DNA of 34,324 nt from Candidatus Sungiibacteriota bacterium (GCA_016181585.1 JACOYX010000005.1:1-34324); one strand, 5' to 3'. Shown: positions 7,516 through 15,422, counted from the first letter of the stretch. Notes: a model not told the origin generated them from the sequence alone. Made by a program: numbers and translations.

Positions 7516-8592
7516 ATGAAACTTATTATTGTCACTCAAAAAGTGGACAAAGAAGACGAAAATCTCGGGGCTTTTTATTATTGGTTTGTTATGCTGTCTT
7601 CACGCGTAGAGAAATTGGTGATTATTGCGGACTCCGTGGGGGAAACTGAATTTCCGGCAAACGTGGAAATATGCGAATTGGGCAAGAAGAAAGGATACGG
7701 TTCATTGCACCGCTTGTTTCGGCTTTGGGAGTTTTTCTGGAAGCATTACGGAAATAGCGATGCAATTTTTTTCCATCAGATTCCTGAATATGCCATTGCC
7801 GCCGCCCCCTTTCTTTTTTTACGAAAAAAAACAACGGCACTTTGGTATGCGCATAAGAGTGTGACCAATCGGCTGAAACTTGCGGAAAAACTCGTAGACT
7901 ATGTTTTTACTTCCTCCGAAGCGGGATTCCGCCTCCCGTCGAAAAAAGTTTTTTATGTGGGGCAAGCTATCAATACGGCGCTTTTCAAGCCCGGTGCAGT
8001 GAATATGTTTGGGGAACGCATGTTGAGGCTTGTTACGATCGGCCGCATTGCTCCGGTAAAAAATTATGAAATTATAATCAATGCGTGCGCAATTTTGAAA
8101 GACACATGGAAAGAACCATGGCGGCTGTCAGTTGTAGGCGGGCCTATATTTCCGCGGGACCATGAATATTTTTCTGCGCTCAAAAAACTTGTACATGACA
8201 AAGGACTCACTCATGTTGTAGAATTTCTCGGCTCGAAACCATATTCCGCGGTGCCCGAAATCTTGCGGGAGCATGATTTTTTTCTCAACGTATCAGCGAC
8301 GGGCTCTCTTGATAAAGCAGTCTTTGAAGCGATGGCATGCGGGCTTACGGTGCTTACGGCAAACGAAGCGTATCGTTCCATTTTGCCGCCGCGCTATTTT
8401 CTTGAACACACAAGTCCCGATTTTTTGGCCGGGCGCATTAAGGCTCTTGCGGGGGATGCGCGTCCGAATGCCGAACTGCGTTCCATCGTGCTGGAGCGCC
8501 ATAGCTTGGAAAAGACCGTTGACAGGATTTTTCAGATTCTTACCGAAGAAAAATACGCGTTACGAAAAAGGATGCCATCTGGTTCTACTTAG
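7516..8592 (+). CDS. GT4 family glycosyltransferase
   Basis: The track begins at a GTG (7486), but I prefer the ATG at 7516 (MKLIIVTQKVDKEDENLGAF), which matches the usual first beta strand; TGGTACACT at 7501-7509 could be an extended -10 for a leaderless start there. The 358-residue protein has a divergent N-terminal acceptor domain and a recognisable GT4 donor domain: LVTIGRIAPVKNYEIII, VVGGP, EFLGSKPY and SLDKAVFEAMACGLTVL in place of a textbook EX7E, with the first Glu replaced by Asp or shifted. This could alter activity, though the fold is intact. The stop is 4 bases before the next gene, so it heads a three-gene GT operon. Confidence 0.82.
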   Translation: MKLIIVTQKVDKEDENLGAFYYWFVMLSSRVEKLVIIADSVGETEFPANVEICELGKKKGYGSLHRLFRLWEFFWKHYGNSDAIFFHQIPEYAIAAAPFLFLRKKTTALWYAHKSVTNRLKLAEKLVDYVFTSSEAGFRLPSKKVFYVGQAINTALFKPGAVNMFGERMLRLVTIGRIAPVKNYEIIINACAILKDTWKEPWRLSVVGGPIFPRDHEYFSALKKLVHDKGLTHVVEFLGSKPYSAVPEILREHDFFLNVSATGSLDKAVFEAMACGLTVLTANEAYRSILPPRYFLEHTSPDFLAGRIKALAGDARPNAELRSIVLERHSLEKTVDRIFQILTEEKYALRKRMPSGST

Positions 8593-8596
8593 TGGT

Positions 8597-9736
8597 ATGA
8601 AAATCTATTACATCGCAAATGCGCGCATGCCCACTGAAAAAGCGCATGGTATTCAGATCGCTAAAATGTGCGAAGCATTCGTCGAAAGGGGAATTGATCT
8701 TGAATTAATTATTCCGAATCGCAAGACAATAAAGAAAAGTATTCAAGAGTTTTATGGTCTTCGCGTAGAAATTCCTACTGTCAAACTTCCTGTTCCCGAT
8801 TGGTATGGGTGCGGGCGCATAGGTTTTTTTATAAGTTCCTGCATCTTTGCGCTGGGATATTTTTTTTACTTGCAGGCGAAACGCATTCTCGGCAAATCTG
8901 GCAAGATCTATACCATCGATATTGATCAATTTTCTTTTTTTCTTGTTCCGTTTATCGGCATGCCGTATATGGCGGAAATTCACGATGCCAAGCATCCCAC
9001 ATGGCCGTTTCGTCTGCTATTTCGCTTTGCGCGTGGAATTATCACCATCAATGCAATCATAAAAGAAAAACTTTGTGCGCGGTTCGGCTTATGTCATCAA
9101 AAAATAATCGTATGCCCCAACGGCGCGGATTTGCGTGCATTTGCAGATTTGCCGGAACGCAGTGCCGCTCGAAAGTCGCTTGGCATACCGGAGGGTATTC
9201 GCATGGTACTCTATGCGGGGAAACTTTATGATTGGAAGGGGGTCGGTATTTTAGCCGGTGCGGCCGCGCTATTGAAAGATGCGGCTGTGGTGTATGTGGT
9301 TGGCGGCAGTGAAGAGGAGTATTTAAAAATAAGCGGACAGAGCGTATCGCCCGAAAATATGGTGTGTGTGCCGATGCGTCCGCATGCGGAGATCTCGCTC
9401 TGGCTAGCCGCATGCGACATTGCAGTGGTGTTGGGGACGCGAGCAAACGAATATTCTTTTTATCACACATCCCCGATGAAAATTTTTGACTACATGGCGA
9501 GCCGGAGGCCGATTGTCGCAAGCGATACGCCTGCCAATCGGCAGATAGTTGGCGACAGCGAAGCGTTTTTTTATACTCCGGATTCTGCGGAAAGCTTGGC
9601 TTACACCACACGGCTTGCTTTGTCGGATATTGGTTCGGTAAAAGGAAAAATCGAAGCGGCATATAGGAAGGCACAGCCGTTTTCTTGGAAAAATCGCGCC
9701 GAAAGTATTTTAGAGTTTATTCGCCGGCAAATATGA
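8597..9736 (+). CDS. GT4-like glycosyltransferase
   Basis: The track ORF opens at 8273 inside the previous gene; the real start is the ATG at 8597 (MKIYYIANARMPTEKAHGIQ), giving 379 residues. The N-terminal domain has the common KAHGIQIAKMCEAF helix, and a hydrophobic stretch at about 75-95 (FFISSCIFALGYFFYLQ) suggests membrane association. The donor domain shows MVLYAGKLYDWKGVGIL, VPMRPHAEI and HTSPMKIFDYMASRRPIVAS, the form found in WbuB/capsule-type GT4 enzymes, where an acidic residue precedes YMA. It should add one sugar to the same glycan as its neighbours. The TGA overlaps the next ATG (ATGA), so the genes are coupled. Confidence 0.85.
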   Translation: MKIYYIANARMPTEKAHGIQIAKMCEAFVERGIDLELIIPNRKTIKKSIQEFYGLRVEIPTVKLPVPDWYGCGRIGFFISSCIFALGYFFYLQAKRILGKSGKIYTIDIDQFSFFLVPFIGMPYMAEIHDAKHPTWPFRLLFRFARGIITINAIIKEKLCARFGLCHQKIIVCPNGADLRAFADLPERSAARKSLGIPEGIRMVLYAGKLYDWKGVGILAGAAALLKDAAVVYVVGGSEEEYLKISGQSVSPENMVCVPMRPHAEISLWLAACDIAVVLGTRANEYSFYHTSPMKIFDYMASRRPIVASDTPANRQIVGDSEAFFYTPDSAESLAYTTRLALSDIGSVKGKIEAAYRKAQPFSWKNRAESILEFIRRQI

Positions 9737-10818
9737 AAATCGGCATAGTATTGCATCCTTATGGAGAAGATAAACCAGCGGGGCTCGCACGGTTGATTTT
9801 TGAATTGACAAATGAAATGATCGCGCGCGATCGCGAGAATGAATATATTATTTTTCTGAAACACCAGCCAAAAATTTTTCCTGTGTTTTCAGGGAATAAT
9901 TGGAAAATTGAAGTAATTGGCGGCGGTTTTTTTTGGCTTGATCGATTGCGGAAATTTCCCCGCGCCGACATATATTTGTTCAATACGCCGGCACTTCCGC
10001 TTTTTTCAAAACCAGGTTATTTGATTGTGCTCGCGCTAGATTTTGCATATTGGTATTTTCGTCCGAAAGGCATAAGAGGATTTTTGCAGACCTATATGAC
10101 ATATTGGTATCACCAGATATCGCTCGAAAAAGCGGATTATATTGTAACGATTTCCAATGCTACGAAAAATGATTTAAAAGCCCTTTTTACGCTTGGCGCA
10201 AAAAATATAGAAACAATATATTTCGGTTTCCGAAATATCGCGGCGACTTCTCCGAAGATGGTAAATGGTCTTCCCGAACATTTTTTCCTTTTTACCGGAG
10301 TATGGAAAGAAAGAAAAAATGTTCTCGGTATCGTGCAGGCTTTCTCTCTATTTGCAAAGAAGTTCCCTGAAGCGAGGCTTGTGCTTGCGGGCAAGGGAGA
10401 GGGGGAATATGCAAAGAAACTAAAAACATATATTGCTGATACGGGACTCAAAGAAAAAATAATTATGCCTGGATTTGTATCTGATGCCGAGCTTTCCTAT
10501 CTTTACCGGCACGCAAAAGCTCTGCTATTCCCCAGCTTTATTGAAGGTTTTGGGTTTCCCATACTTGAAGCAATGAATGCGGGGCTTCCGGTCATTACTT
10601 CAAACCAGTCTTCGCTCGCCGAAGTTGCGGGAGATGCGGCTTCGTGTGTCGATCCGCATAATCCGGCGGCAATAGCCGTAGCAATGGAACGGCTCTCTGT
10701 TGATGAAACATGGCGGCAAGAAATGCGTGAAAAAGGCAGGGCGCGGGCGCAAGAATTCGGATGGGAACAGACGGTGCAAAAGTTTCTGGAAATTTTTAAA
10801 ACCATAGTCGGGAAATAA
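9733..10818 (+). CDS. GT4 glycosyltransferase, mannosyltransferase-like
   Basis: The start is placed at the ATG of the ATGA overlap at 9733 (MKIGIVLHPYGEDKPAGLAR), not at the track's 9685, which lies inside the previous gene. The 361-residue protein has a full GT4 layout: the GLARLIFELTNEM N-terminal helix, YIVTISNATKNDL, LFTGVWKERKNVLGIVQAF, GKGEGEYAKKLK, and a clean EX7E motif in SFIEGFGFPILEAMNAG followed by PVITSN. The SNATKNDL and TGVWKERKN segments resemble the MtfB-like mannosyltransferase subgroup, so mannose transfer is plausible but unproven. It ends 13 bases before gmhA and may share a transcript with the heptose genes. Confidence 0.9.
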   Translation: MKIGIVLHPYGEDKPAGLARLIFELTNEMIARDRENEYIIFLKHQPKIFPVFSGNNWKIEVIGGGFFWLDRLRKFPRADIYLFNTPALPLFSKPGYLIVLALDFAYWYFRPKGIRGFLQTYMTYWYHQISLEKADYIVTISNATKNDLKALFTLGAKNIETIYFGFRNIAATSPKMVNGLPEHFFLFTGVWKERKNVLGIVQAFSLFAKKFPEARLVLAGKGEGEYAKKLKTYIADTGLKEKIIMPGFVSDAELSYLYRHAKALLFPSFIEGFGFPILEAMNAGLPVITSNQSSLAEVAGDAASCVDPHNPAAIAVAMERLSVDETWRQEMREKGRARAQEFGWEQTVQKFLEIFKTIVGK

Positions 10819-10831
10819 AAGTTACATAAGT

Positions 10832-11395
10832 ATGAATGACAAAATAAATATGATGATGGGTCAGAGTGCCGCCCTCCTTCAAAAAACCGCGCTGAATGCG
10901 GAAATCACGCAGGCTGTGCAAATGATTTGCGATACCCTAAAGCGGGGGAGCACAGTATTTGCCTGCGGCAATGGTGGGTCAATGGAGCAAGCTATGCATA
11001 TTGCGGGGGAGCTTGTAGATCGGTTCCGTATTGAGCGAAAACCGTTTCCGGTGGTTACGCTCGGTACAAACGCGGCAGTGCTCACTGCATGGGCGAATGA
11101 CTATGACTACAAAACCGCATTTCGGCGCGAGCTTGAGGCTCTAGGCAGGAAGGGTGATTGTTTGATTGTTTTGAGTACCAGCGGCAATTCAGCCAATGCG
11201 ATCGAGGCGGTGGAAGCGGCGCGTGCAAAAGGAATTGCGACAATCGGTTTTTTGGGCGAAGCGGGGAAATTGCAGGATATGGCGGATATTCGTCTTTCTG
11301 TTCCTTCAAAAGACACGCCGCGGATTCAGGAAGTGCACATGGTGTTAATTCATATTATTTGCGAACTAGTGGAGGAGGAGATGGCACACCTATAA
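10832..11395 (+). CDS. gmhA: Sedoheptulose-7-phosphate isomerase
   Basis: The 187-residue SIS-domain protein converts sedoheptulose 7-phosphate to D-glycero-D-manno-heptose 7-phosphate, the first step of activated heptose synthesis, in the cytoplasm. Key features: the phosphate loop CGNGGS (45-50), the active-site helix MHIAGELVDRFR with His56 and Glu60 matching the catalytic pair of E. coli GmhA, the second loop STSGNS (115-120), and the C-terminal RIQEVHMVLIH motif with His169. The length is typical for GmhA. It is immediately followed by hldA and hldC with no gap, which confirms the pathway rather than another SIS isomerase. One uncommon feature is Met in place of His after GNGGS. Confidence 0.93.
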   Translation: MNDKINMMMGQSAALLQKTALNAEITQAVQMICDTLKRGSTVFACGNGGSMEQAMHIAGELVDRFRIERKPFPVVTLGTNAAVLTAWANDYDYKTAFRRELEALGRKGDCLIVLSTSGNSANAIEAVEAARAKGIATIGFLGEAGKLQDMADIRLSVPSKDTPRIQEVHMVLIHIICELVEEEMAHL

Positions 11396-12361
11396 ATGAA
11401 ATTTTCCGATACAATTAAAAAATTTTCAGAACTTTCGGCGGCGGTGGTCGGGGATATAATGCTTGACCGTTATTTTTTGGGTGACATTGAGCGCGTTTCT
11501 CCCGAGTCGCCCGCGCCGGTCGTGCTTCTCAGGGAAGAAAAGTGTATTCCCGGAGGTGCCGCAAATACTGCGGTTAATATTGCGTACCTTGGCGCACACG
11601 CTTTGCTTTTTGGCAGAGTAGGCAAGGACAATGCCGCGGATATTATAGCCGCTCTTTTGAGCAGTGCGGCTATTGGCGCCAAAGGTGTTCTTGCGTCTCA
11701 ACTTCCGACAACAGAAAAAAACCGCATTGTCGCTAAGGGTCAGCAAATTGTACGCCTTGATAGGGAAGATGTATCGTATTGGGGAGACCAGCAGGAGCAA
11801 GTGTTTTGTCGGAGGATAGAAAGTATGGGGAAAGCGGATGTGATTATTGTTTCCGATTATGCCAAGGGAGTTATAACGCCGCGTGTAGCCGAGACGATTT
11901 TGAATCTCGGCCACAAAAAAGGTATTCCGGTGGTAGTGGATGTAAAGCCGAAGCATGCGGAACTTTTTCGCGGGGCTGCTGTTTTTGCGCCAAATAAAAA
12001 AGAAGCGGAAGAAATGGCAGGCATTTTGATACGCGATGAAAAGACGCTTGAAAAGGCAGGCAAGATTTTACAGTCAAAATTGCAGGCAAATATATTGATT
12101 ACTCGCGGTGCGGCAGGCATGACGCTTTTTGCGGGAGATCATATGCGGCATTTTCCCAGCGCGGCGCGGGAAGTATATGACGTGACGGGCGCTGGGGATA
12201 CGGTTACTGCGGTGTTTGCGCTCGCGCTTGCCGCGCACTGTTCCCCGGAAGACTCCGCAATTTTGGCGACGCATGCCGCCGGTATTGCGGTGGGAAAACG
12301 AGGTACCGCCGCCGTGAGTATTCAGGAATTATCCCATGCGGTAGATGCCAATGAAATATGA
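11396..12361 (+). CDS. hldA: D-glycero-D-manno-heptose-7-phosphate kinase
   Basis: The 321-residue PfkB/ribokinase-family protein phosphorylates C1 of heptose 7-phosphate. It corresponds to the N-terminal half of E. coli HldE: VVGDIMLDRYFLGDIERVSPESPAPV is the classic HldE opening (quoted in pieces: GDIMLDRY, RVSPESPAPV). The first PfkB signature is GGAANTAVNIAYLG (53-66), and the second, DVTGAGDT (261-268), carries the catalytic Asp267. Other landmarks are KNRIVAKGQQIVRLDRED and VSDYAKGV. The start codon follows the gmhA stop directly and the end overlaps hldC by 4 bases, so kinase and adenylyltransferase are split here as in HldA/HldC organisms. Whether the beta anomer (ADP route) or alpha anomer (GDP route) is made depends on partners; hldD at 21390 favours ADP. 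Confidence 0.92.
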   Translation: MKFSDTIKKFSELSAAVVGDIMLDRYFLGDIERVSPESPAPVVLLREEKCIPGGAANTAVNIAYLGAHALLFGRVGKDNAADIIAALLSSAAIGAKGVLASQLPTTEKNRIVAKGQQIVRLDREDVSYWGDQQEQVFCRRIESMGKADVIIVSDYAKGVITPRVAETILNLGHKKGIPVVVDVKPKHAELFRGAAVFAPNKKEAEEMAGILIRDEKTLEKAGKILQSKLQANILITRGAAGMTLFAGDHMRHFPSAAREVYDVTGAGDTVTAVFALALAAHCSPEDSAILATHAAGIAVGKRGTAAVSIQELSHAVDANEI

Positions 12362-12840
12362 AGAATAAAAAATTAAAATCCTGGAGAAATATTCAAAAGA
12401 CTGCAGGCGATCTGCGGAAGCGGAGGAAAAAAATCGTTGCGGCGAGCGGATGTTTTGATATTTTGCACGCAGGACACATTGATTTTCTCGGCAAAGCAAG
12501 AGCCGCTGGTGATGTTTTAGTTGTGCTTTTAAATAGCGACAGCTCGGTAAAAAGCTATAAAGGGGAATCGCGGCCGCTAAACTCGCTACACTTGCGTGCG
12601 CATGTGCTTTCGGGGCTTGAAGCGGTGGATTTTATCGTTCCTTTTGATGAGCAAACTCCTTTAAACATTTTGGGGGTTATCAAGCCGCATGTGTTTGCGC
12701 AGGGTAGCGATTGGGGGAAAAATTGTATTGAGCGCGAAACGGTGGAGCGAAATGGCGGGAAGATCAAAGTGATTAAAAAGATTGAAGGATTTTCGACAAC
12801 AGGTCTTTTAGAAAAGATTCGAGCGCTCCCCATTATTTGA
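12358..12840 (+). CDS. hldC: D-glycero-beta-D-manno-heptose 1-phosphate adenylyltransferase
   Basis: The 160-residue cytidylyltransferase-fold enzyme joins AMP to heptose 1-phosphate, giving ADP-D-glycero-D-manno-heptose. It equals the C-terminal half of HldE. The nucleotide-binding HxGH motif is HAGH (37-40) in SGCFDILHAGH; other conserved blocks are VVLLNSDSSVKSYKGESRP, LEAVDFIVPFDEQTP and the C-terminal GFSTTGLLEKI. The ATG overlaps the hldA stop (ATGA). The stop codon abuts the inverted-repeat element at 12841, so the heptose operon ends exactly where that element begins. The phosphatase GmhB, needed between kinase and this enzyme, is not in the window. Confidence 0.92.
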   Translation: MKNKKLKSWRNIQKTAGDLRKRRKKIVAASGCFDILHAGHIDFLGKARAAGDVLVVLLNSDSSVKSYKGESRPLNSLHLRAHVLSGLEAVDFIVPFDEQTPLNILGVIKPHVFAQGSDWGKNCIERETVERNGGKIKVIKKIEGFSTTGLLEKIRALPII

Positions 12841-13002
12841 TGGGCCTGTTGCCGAATTGTCTTTGAAGCGAAATTTCAGAAATTTGAGACAAATTTTTCA
12901 AACAAATTTTGCGGCCTATCTGTAAGATAAGCCAAGAAATTTTTTGGAAAATTTGACCGAATTTATGGAATTGTAGCCAAAGACAATTTGGCAACAGGCC
13001 CA
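12841..13002. mobile_element. MITE-like element, divergent member (162 bp)
   Basis: The ends TGGGCCTGTTGCC and GGCAACAGGCCCA are inverted repeats, extending to 24 bases with a single mismatch (12841-12864 versus 12979-13002). The centre keeps a GGCCTATC...GATAAGCC hairpin and AAGAAAT stretch also present in the 19865, 24958 and 34233 elements, and the total length is nearly that of the 24958 copy (163 bp), but the terminal sequence differs. There is no internal ORF. It fills the gap between hldC and the next GT4 gene exactly, and its last base is the A of an in-frame ATG at 13002. Confidence 0.75.
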
Positions 13003-13007
13003 TGATT

Positions 13008-14102
13008 ATGAAAATTTGTTTTCTTACTCACAATTTAAAACAGGACAATGGCGGGGGAGTTTTTTCTGCACATGTTGTTTCCGGAATCGCTAAAGCAATG
13101 AATGCGGATGCAGAGATCTTGACTACGGAAAAGAGTGGCTTCGCAGGAGAGCAAGCCATTTTAAATTTCGGACGCATCGCGTTTTTTCGGACTTTTTTTG
13201 CCGCGAGAAAAGCGTTTAAAAACTGCGATGTCATTCATGCGTTTGATTTATTCCCTTATGGCATGCTTGCCGTATTTGCCGGGCTGGGCTTAGGGAAAAA
13301 GGTGATTATTACGCTCATTGGGAGCGGCTCGATTATTCCGCTTTACCAGCCGGCGGCATCTTTTTTTGCGCGGTTTGCTTTGCGGCGAGCGCATCGGCTT
13401 GTAGCTATTAGCGCGTTTACGCGAGGTGAAATTTTAAAAAAAGTTCCCGGACTGGAGATTCATGTAATTCATCCCGGCATTGATCTTTCGGAATATAAAA
13501 CCATTTTACAAGAGCCTTTGTCCGATGAAATAAAAAAGCTGCAGCCATATATTTTAAGTGTGGGCACTATACGCTGGCGAAAGGGATATAAACGAAGTAT
13601 TCGCGCATTTGCGGAAGTGGTGAAAAAGTTTCCCGATTATCGATATGTAATAGTCGGAAAAAAGCAGTCTGAAAAATTTTTCAGAGAACTGCAAGATATT
13701 ATTGGAGAATTGAATTTGCAGGGGAAAGTTATTTTTCTTGAAACGATTGAGATGCGTGCAGAACTTTTACGATGGTACCGCGGTGCAGAGCTTTTCTGCT
13801 TGTTTTCGGAGAATATAAATCACGATGTGGAGGGGTTTGGCATTGTGTTTCTGGAGGCCGCGGCATGCGGACTTCCGGTGGTCGGCATAAAAAACTGCGG
13901 CGTGGAGGATGCCATAGAGGACGGAAAAAATGGCATATTGATCGGCTCGCGTGATCCGAAAGAATTTGCCGGTGCGATTATCTCGATTTTGGGCGACGAA
14001 GAAAAAAAACAAAGTATGGGAAAAAAATCTATCGCGCGCGCCAAAATGTTTGCGTGGGGGGAAAAGAACGAAGAATATCAAAAACTTTACAGCCATTATT
14101 AA
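13008..14102 (+). CDS. GT4 family glycosyltransferase
   Basis: The start is most likely the ATG at 13008 (MKICFLTHNLKQDNGGGVF), since the ATG at 13002 overlaps the last base of the repeat element; both are possible. The 364-residue protein is a standard GT4 enzyme: a GGGVFSAHVVSGI nucleotide-side loop, VIHPGIDLSEY, ILSVGTIRWRKGYKRSI, VIVGKKQSEKF, and the EX7E motif in DVEGFGIVFLEAAACG followed by DGKNGILIG. It should add a sugar to the surface glycan. Unusually, it is enclosed by inverted repeats: the whole element at 12841 in front, and a fragment of its terminal repeat directly after the stop codon (14103). This suggests that the gene may have moved as a cassette. Confidence 0.88.
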   Translation: MKICFLTHNLKQDNGGGVFSAHVVSGIAKAMNADAEILTTEKSGFAGEQAILNFGRIAFFRTFFAARKAFKNCDVIHAFDLFPYGMLAVFAGLGLGKKVIITLIGSGSIIPLYQPAASFFARFALRRAHRLVAISAFTRGEILKKVPGLEIHVIHPGIDLSEYKTILQEPLSDEIKKLQPYILSVGTIRWRKGYKRSIRAFAEVVKKFPDYRYVIVGKKQSEKFFRELQDIIGELNLQGKVIFLETIEMRAELLRWYRGAELFCLFSENINHDVEGFGIVFLEAAACGLPVVGIKNCGVEDAIEDGKNGILIGSRDPKEFAGAIISILGDEEKKQSMGKKSIARAKMFAWGEKNEEYQKLYSHY

Positions 14103-14120
14103 GCAACAGGCCTAATGGGG
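14103..14120. repeat. Solo terminal repeat fragment downstream of the GT4 gene
   Basis: GCAACAGGCCTAATGGGG starts right after the TAA. Its reverse complement (CCCCATTA then GGCCTGTTGC) reappears, split by TTTGATG, at 12828-12853 on the other side of the GT4 gene. It therefore forms an inverted flank with the 12841 element. Confidence 0.65.
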
Positions 14121-14150
14121 AGTTAGGGAAATTGACATAAGAGAATAAGA

Positions 14151-14195
14151 AAAATCCAGCAAATATGCGCGATTGCGCATATTTGCCGAATTTTT
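14151..14195. terminator. Bidirectional terminator with GCGAT(T/C)GC core
   Basis: GCAAATATGCGC and GCGCATATTTGC form a 12-base stem around GATT. An A-run on the left and a T-run on the right give termination signals on both strands, as expected between the convergent genes 13008(+) and 14194(-). The T-run overlaps the stop codon of the minus-strand gene. The arms are nearly identical to those of the 21194 palindrome. Confidence 0.8.
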
Positions 14196-14745
14196 ACTTT
14201 CTAAGCGTTATTTCAATATTTTCTGCGGGAAACAGGCGGGAGAGGCTGCTTGATTCGTAGAATTGCTGGGTTTTGAGAGAGTGGTTTACGATTGGCTCGA
14301 CTAAGCTATTATAAAAAAAAACGCGCGAGCTTCGTTCGAAAGTGATACGCCTTTTTTTAATTTCCGAAAACATAAAATCAAAATAGTATTCTCGTTTTTT
14401 GCCGAGCTTGGTGTTGCTGACAAAAAAATCAAGCGTGTTTACGGAAAATCGCTTTTTATGCGTTGGGTCAATATAGTTATTTTTTGAAGTGAAATGCGGC
14501 ACGCGGATGGTGAGCGTGCCGCTTTTTTTTAATATTCGGTGAAGGTCTTTCAAGACAGGAATATATTCCACATGTTCCAGAATATCCTGCGCCAAAATTT
14601 CATTAAATTCTTCGTTTTGGAAGGGGAGGGGGAGTTTTTCAATGTCGTGCACTATGTCAATACCGGGGATTTGCGCGGAATCCAGATTGATCCATCCCTG
14701 TTTTATGTCGGTACCGCAACCGAGATTTAATTTTTTTAAATTCAT
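14194..14745 (-). CDS. Class I SAM-dependent methyltransferase
   Basis: The 183-residue product is a compact Methyltransf_11-type enzyme. Motif I is KLNLGCGTDIKQGWINLD near the N-terminus (residues 5-22), followed by DIEKLPLPFQNEEFNEILAQDILEHV (in pieces: DIEKLPLPF, AQDILEHVEY) and LHRILKKSGTLTIRVPHF. The NLGCGT...GWINLD form is common among methyltransferases in polysaccharide clusters, where they methylate sugar hydroxyls or related acceptors. A good promoter lies directly upstream with its predicted start at the ATG, so translation is probably leaderless. It is transcribed against its neighbours and separated from the upstream GT4 by a two-way terminator. Confidence 0.85.
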   Translation of the reverse strand: MNLKKLNLGCGTDIKQGWINLDSAQIPGIDIVHDIEKLPLPFQNEEFNEILAQDILEHVEYIPVLKDLHRILKKSGTLTIRVPHFTSKNNYIDPTHKKRFSVNTLDFFVSNTKLGKKREYYFDFMFSEIKKRRITFERSSRVFFYNSLVEPIVNHSLKTQQFYESSSLSRLFPAENIEITLRK

Positions 14746-14751
14746 AGTTTA

Positions 14752-14780
14752 TATATATCATGAGCAAGCCAATTTGACAA
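14752..14780 (-). promoter_or_regulatory. Promoter of the 14194 methyltransferase (leaderless type)
   Basis: On the minus strand TTGTCA and TATATA are 17 bases apart. Six bases separate the -10 from the ATG at 14745, so the transcript should start at or next to the start codon. Confidence 0.65.
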
Positions 14781-14802
14781 ATGCAGTTTTTTATTCTAGA
14801 TT
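14774..14802 (+). promoter_or_regulatory. Promoter of the 14845 hydrolase
   Basis: A perfect -35 TTGACA and TAGATT are 17 bases apart. The -35 overlaps that of the divergent minus-strand promoter, so the two may compete. The transcript would carry a leader of about 35 bases, unlike most genes here. Confidence 0.65.
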
Positions 14803-14834
14803 ATTCATCAGCGGAGAAGCAAATTATTCGGCAT

Positions 14835-14840
14835 GGAGGA
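14835..14840 (+). promoter_or_regulatory. Shine-Dalgarno GGAGGA deciding the 14845 start
   Basis: GGAGGA lies four bases before the ATG at 14845 and inside the frame opened by the ATG at 14833, so 14845 is the better start. It is one of only two clear ribosome binding sites in the window. Confidence 0.7.
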
Positions 14841-14844
14841 TGTC

Positions 14845-15417
14845 ATGAAAGAAGCGCTTTTAGTTGTCGATGTCGATAGCCTGAATCATTGGGACGATGA
14901 AGATTGGCTGAAGAGAAACGGCAGACTAGCTGGGGTGCCGGTGATTAAAGGTATTGTGGATGCGGAGCGTGAACAAGGCGGAATAGTCCTTTTTGTTGTT
15001 TTGGATTACAAACGGCCGGAGTATGCATGGCATCAGTTTGCTCAAGATGTTCAAGGGTGCATTGGGTGTGATGAGCAATTTGCGAGCAGGCTGGCTCCTT
15101 TTTTGGAGCACAGGCATGGCGAGAGATTTGAACCGGTTTTTGCTAAAAAAACAAATAACGCATTCATGAATACTGCTCTGACTGAATTTCTTCTTGAGCG
15201 CAACATAGAAAAAATAAAACTGATCGGGTGCAATCTGTTTCAGTGTTTGAAGGATACGGCAATTGGCGCCGTGGCAAACGGATTTCATGTTACTCTTCTT
15301 GCAAAAGGAGCTTTTCCGCCGTTTGCAAACGAAGATGGCAAAGCGTGGTGGCGCGATAATATTATTTTTTATAATAGTTCCGAAGGTACGCATATGTCGG
15401 TTACCGTGGAAGAATGA
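14845..15417 (+). CDS. Isochorismatase-family cysteine hydrolase
   Basis: Translated from the ATG with the Shine-Dalgarno, the product is 190 residues, typical for the family. The likely catalytic triad is Asp9 (LLVVDVDS), Lys102 (AKKTNNAF) and Cys134 (GCNLFQCLKDTA, matching the family pattern GxxxxxCVxxTA). The family includes nicotinamidases, isochorismatases and other amidases; the substrate cannot be told here, and the second half of the family's Cys motif is less conserved (CLKDTA rather than CVxxTA). It has its own promoter and a strong terminator, so it is an independent unit inside the glycan locus. A role in NAD salvage or small-amide hydrolysis is as likely as one in glycan chemistry. 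Confidence 0.82.
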   Translation: MKEALLVVDVDSLNHWDDEDWLKRNGRLAGVPVIKGIVDAEREQGGIVLFVVLDYKRPEYAWHQFAQDVQGCIGCDEQFASRLAPFLEHRHGERFEPVFAKKTNNAFMNTALTEFLLERNIEKIKLIGCNLFQCLKDTAIGAVANGFHVTLLAKGAFPPFANEDGKAWWRDNIIFYNSSEGTHMSVTVEE

Positions 15418-15422
15418 ATTCT

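Noticed and set aside
9057-9674. Minus-strand 205-residue ORF
   Set aside because: It overlaps a well-supported GT4 gene for its whole length and shows no recognisable motif.
3847-9736. Alternative genetic code with TGA read as glycine (as in Gracilibacteria/SR1)
   Set aside because: Several genes end at TGA at the expected family length and the TGA overlaps the next ATG, so TGA is a stop here.
11426-11956. Minus-strand 176-residue ORF
   Set aside because: It is a shadow of hldA, which has all PfkB motifs.
12838-13010. Target-site duplication of TGA around the 12841 element
   Set aside because: TTTGA before and TGATT after share only three bases, and the other copies show nothing beyond TA at the ends; not distinguishable from chance.
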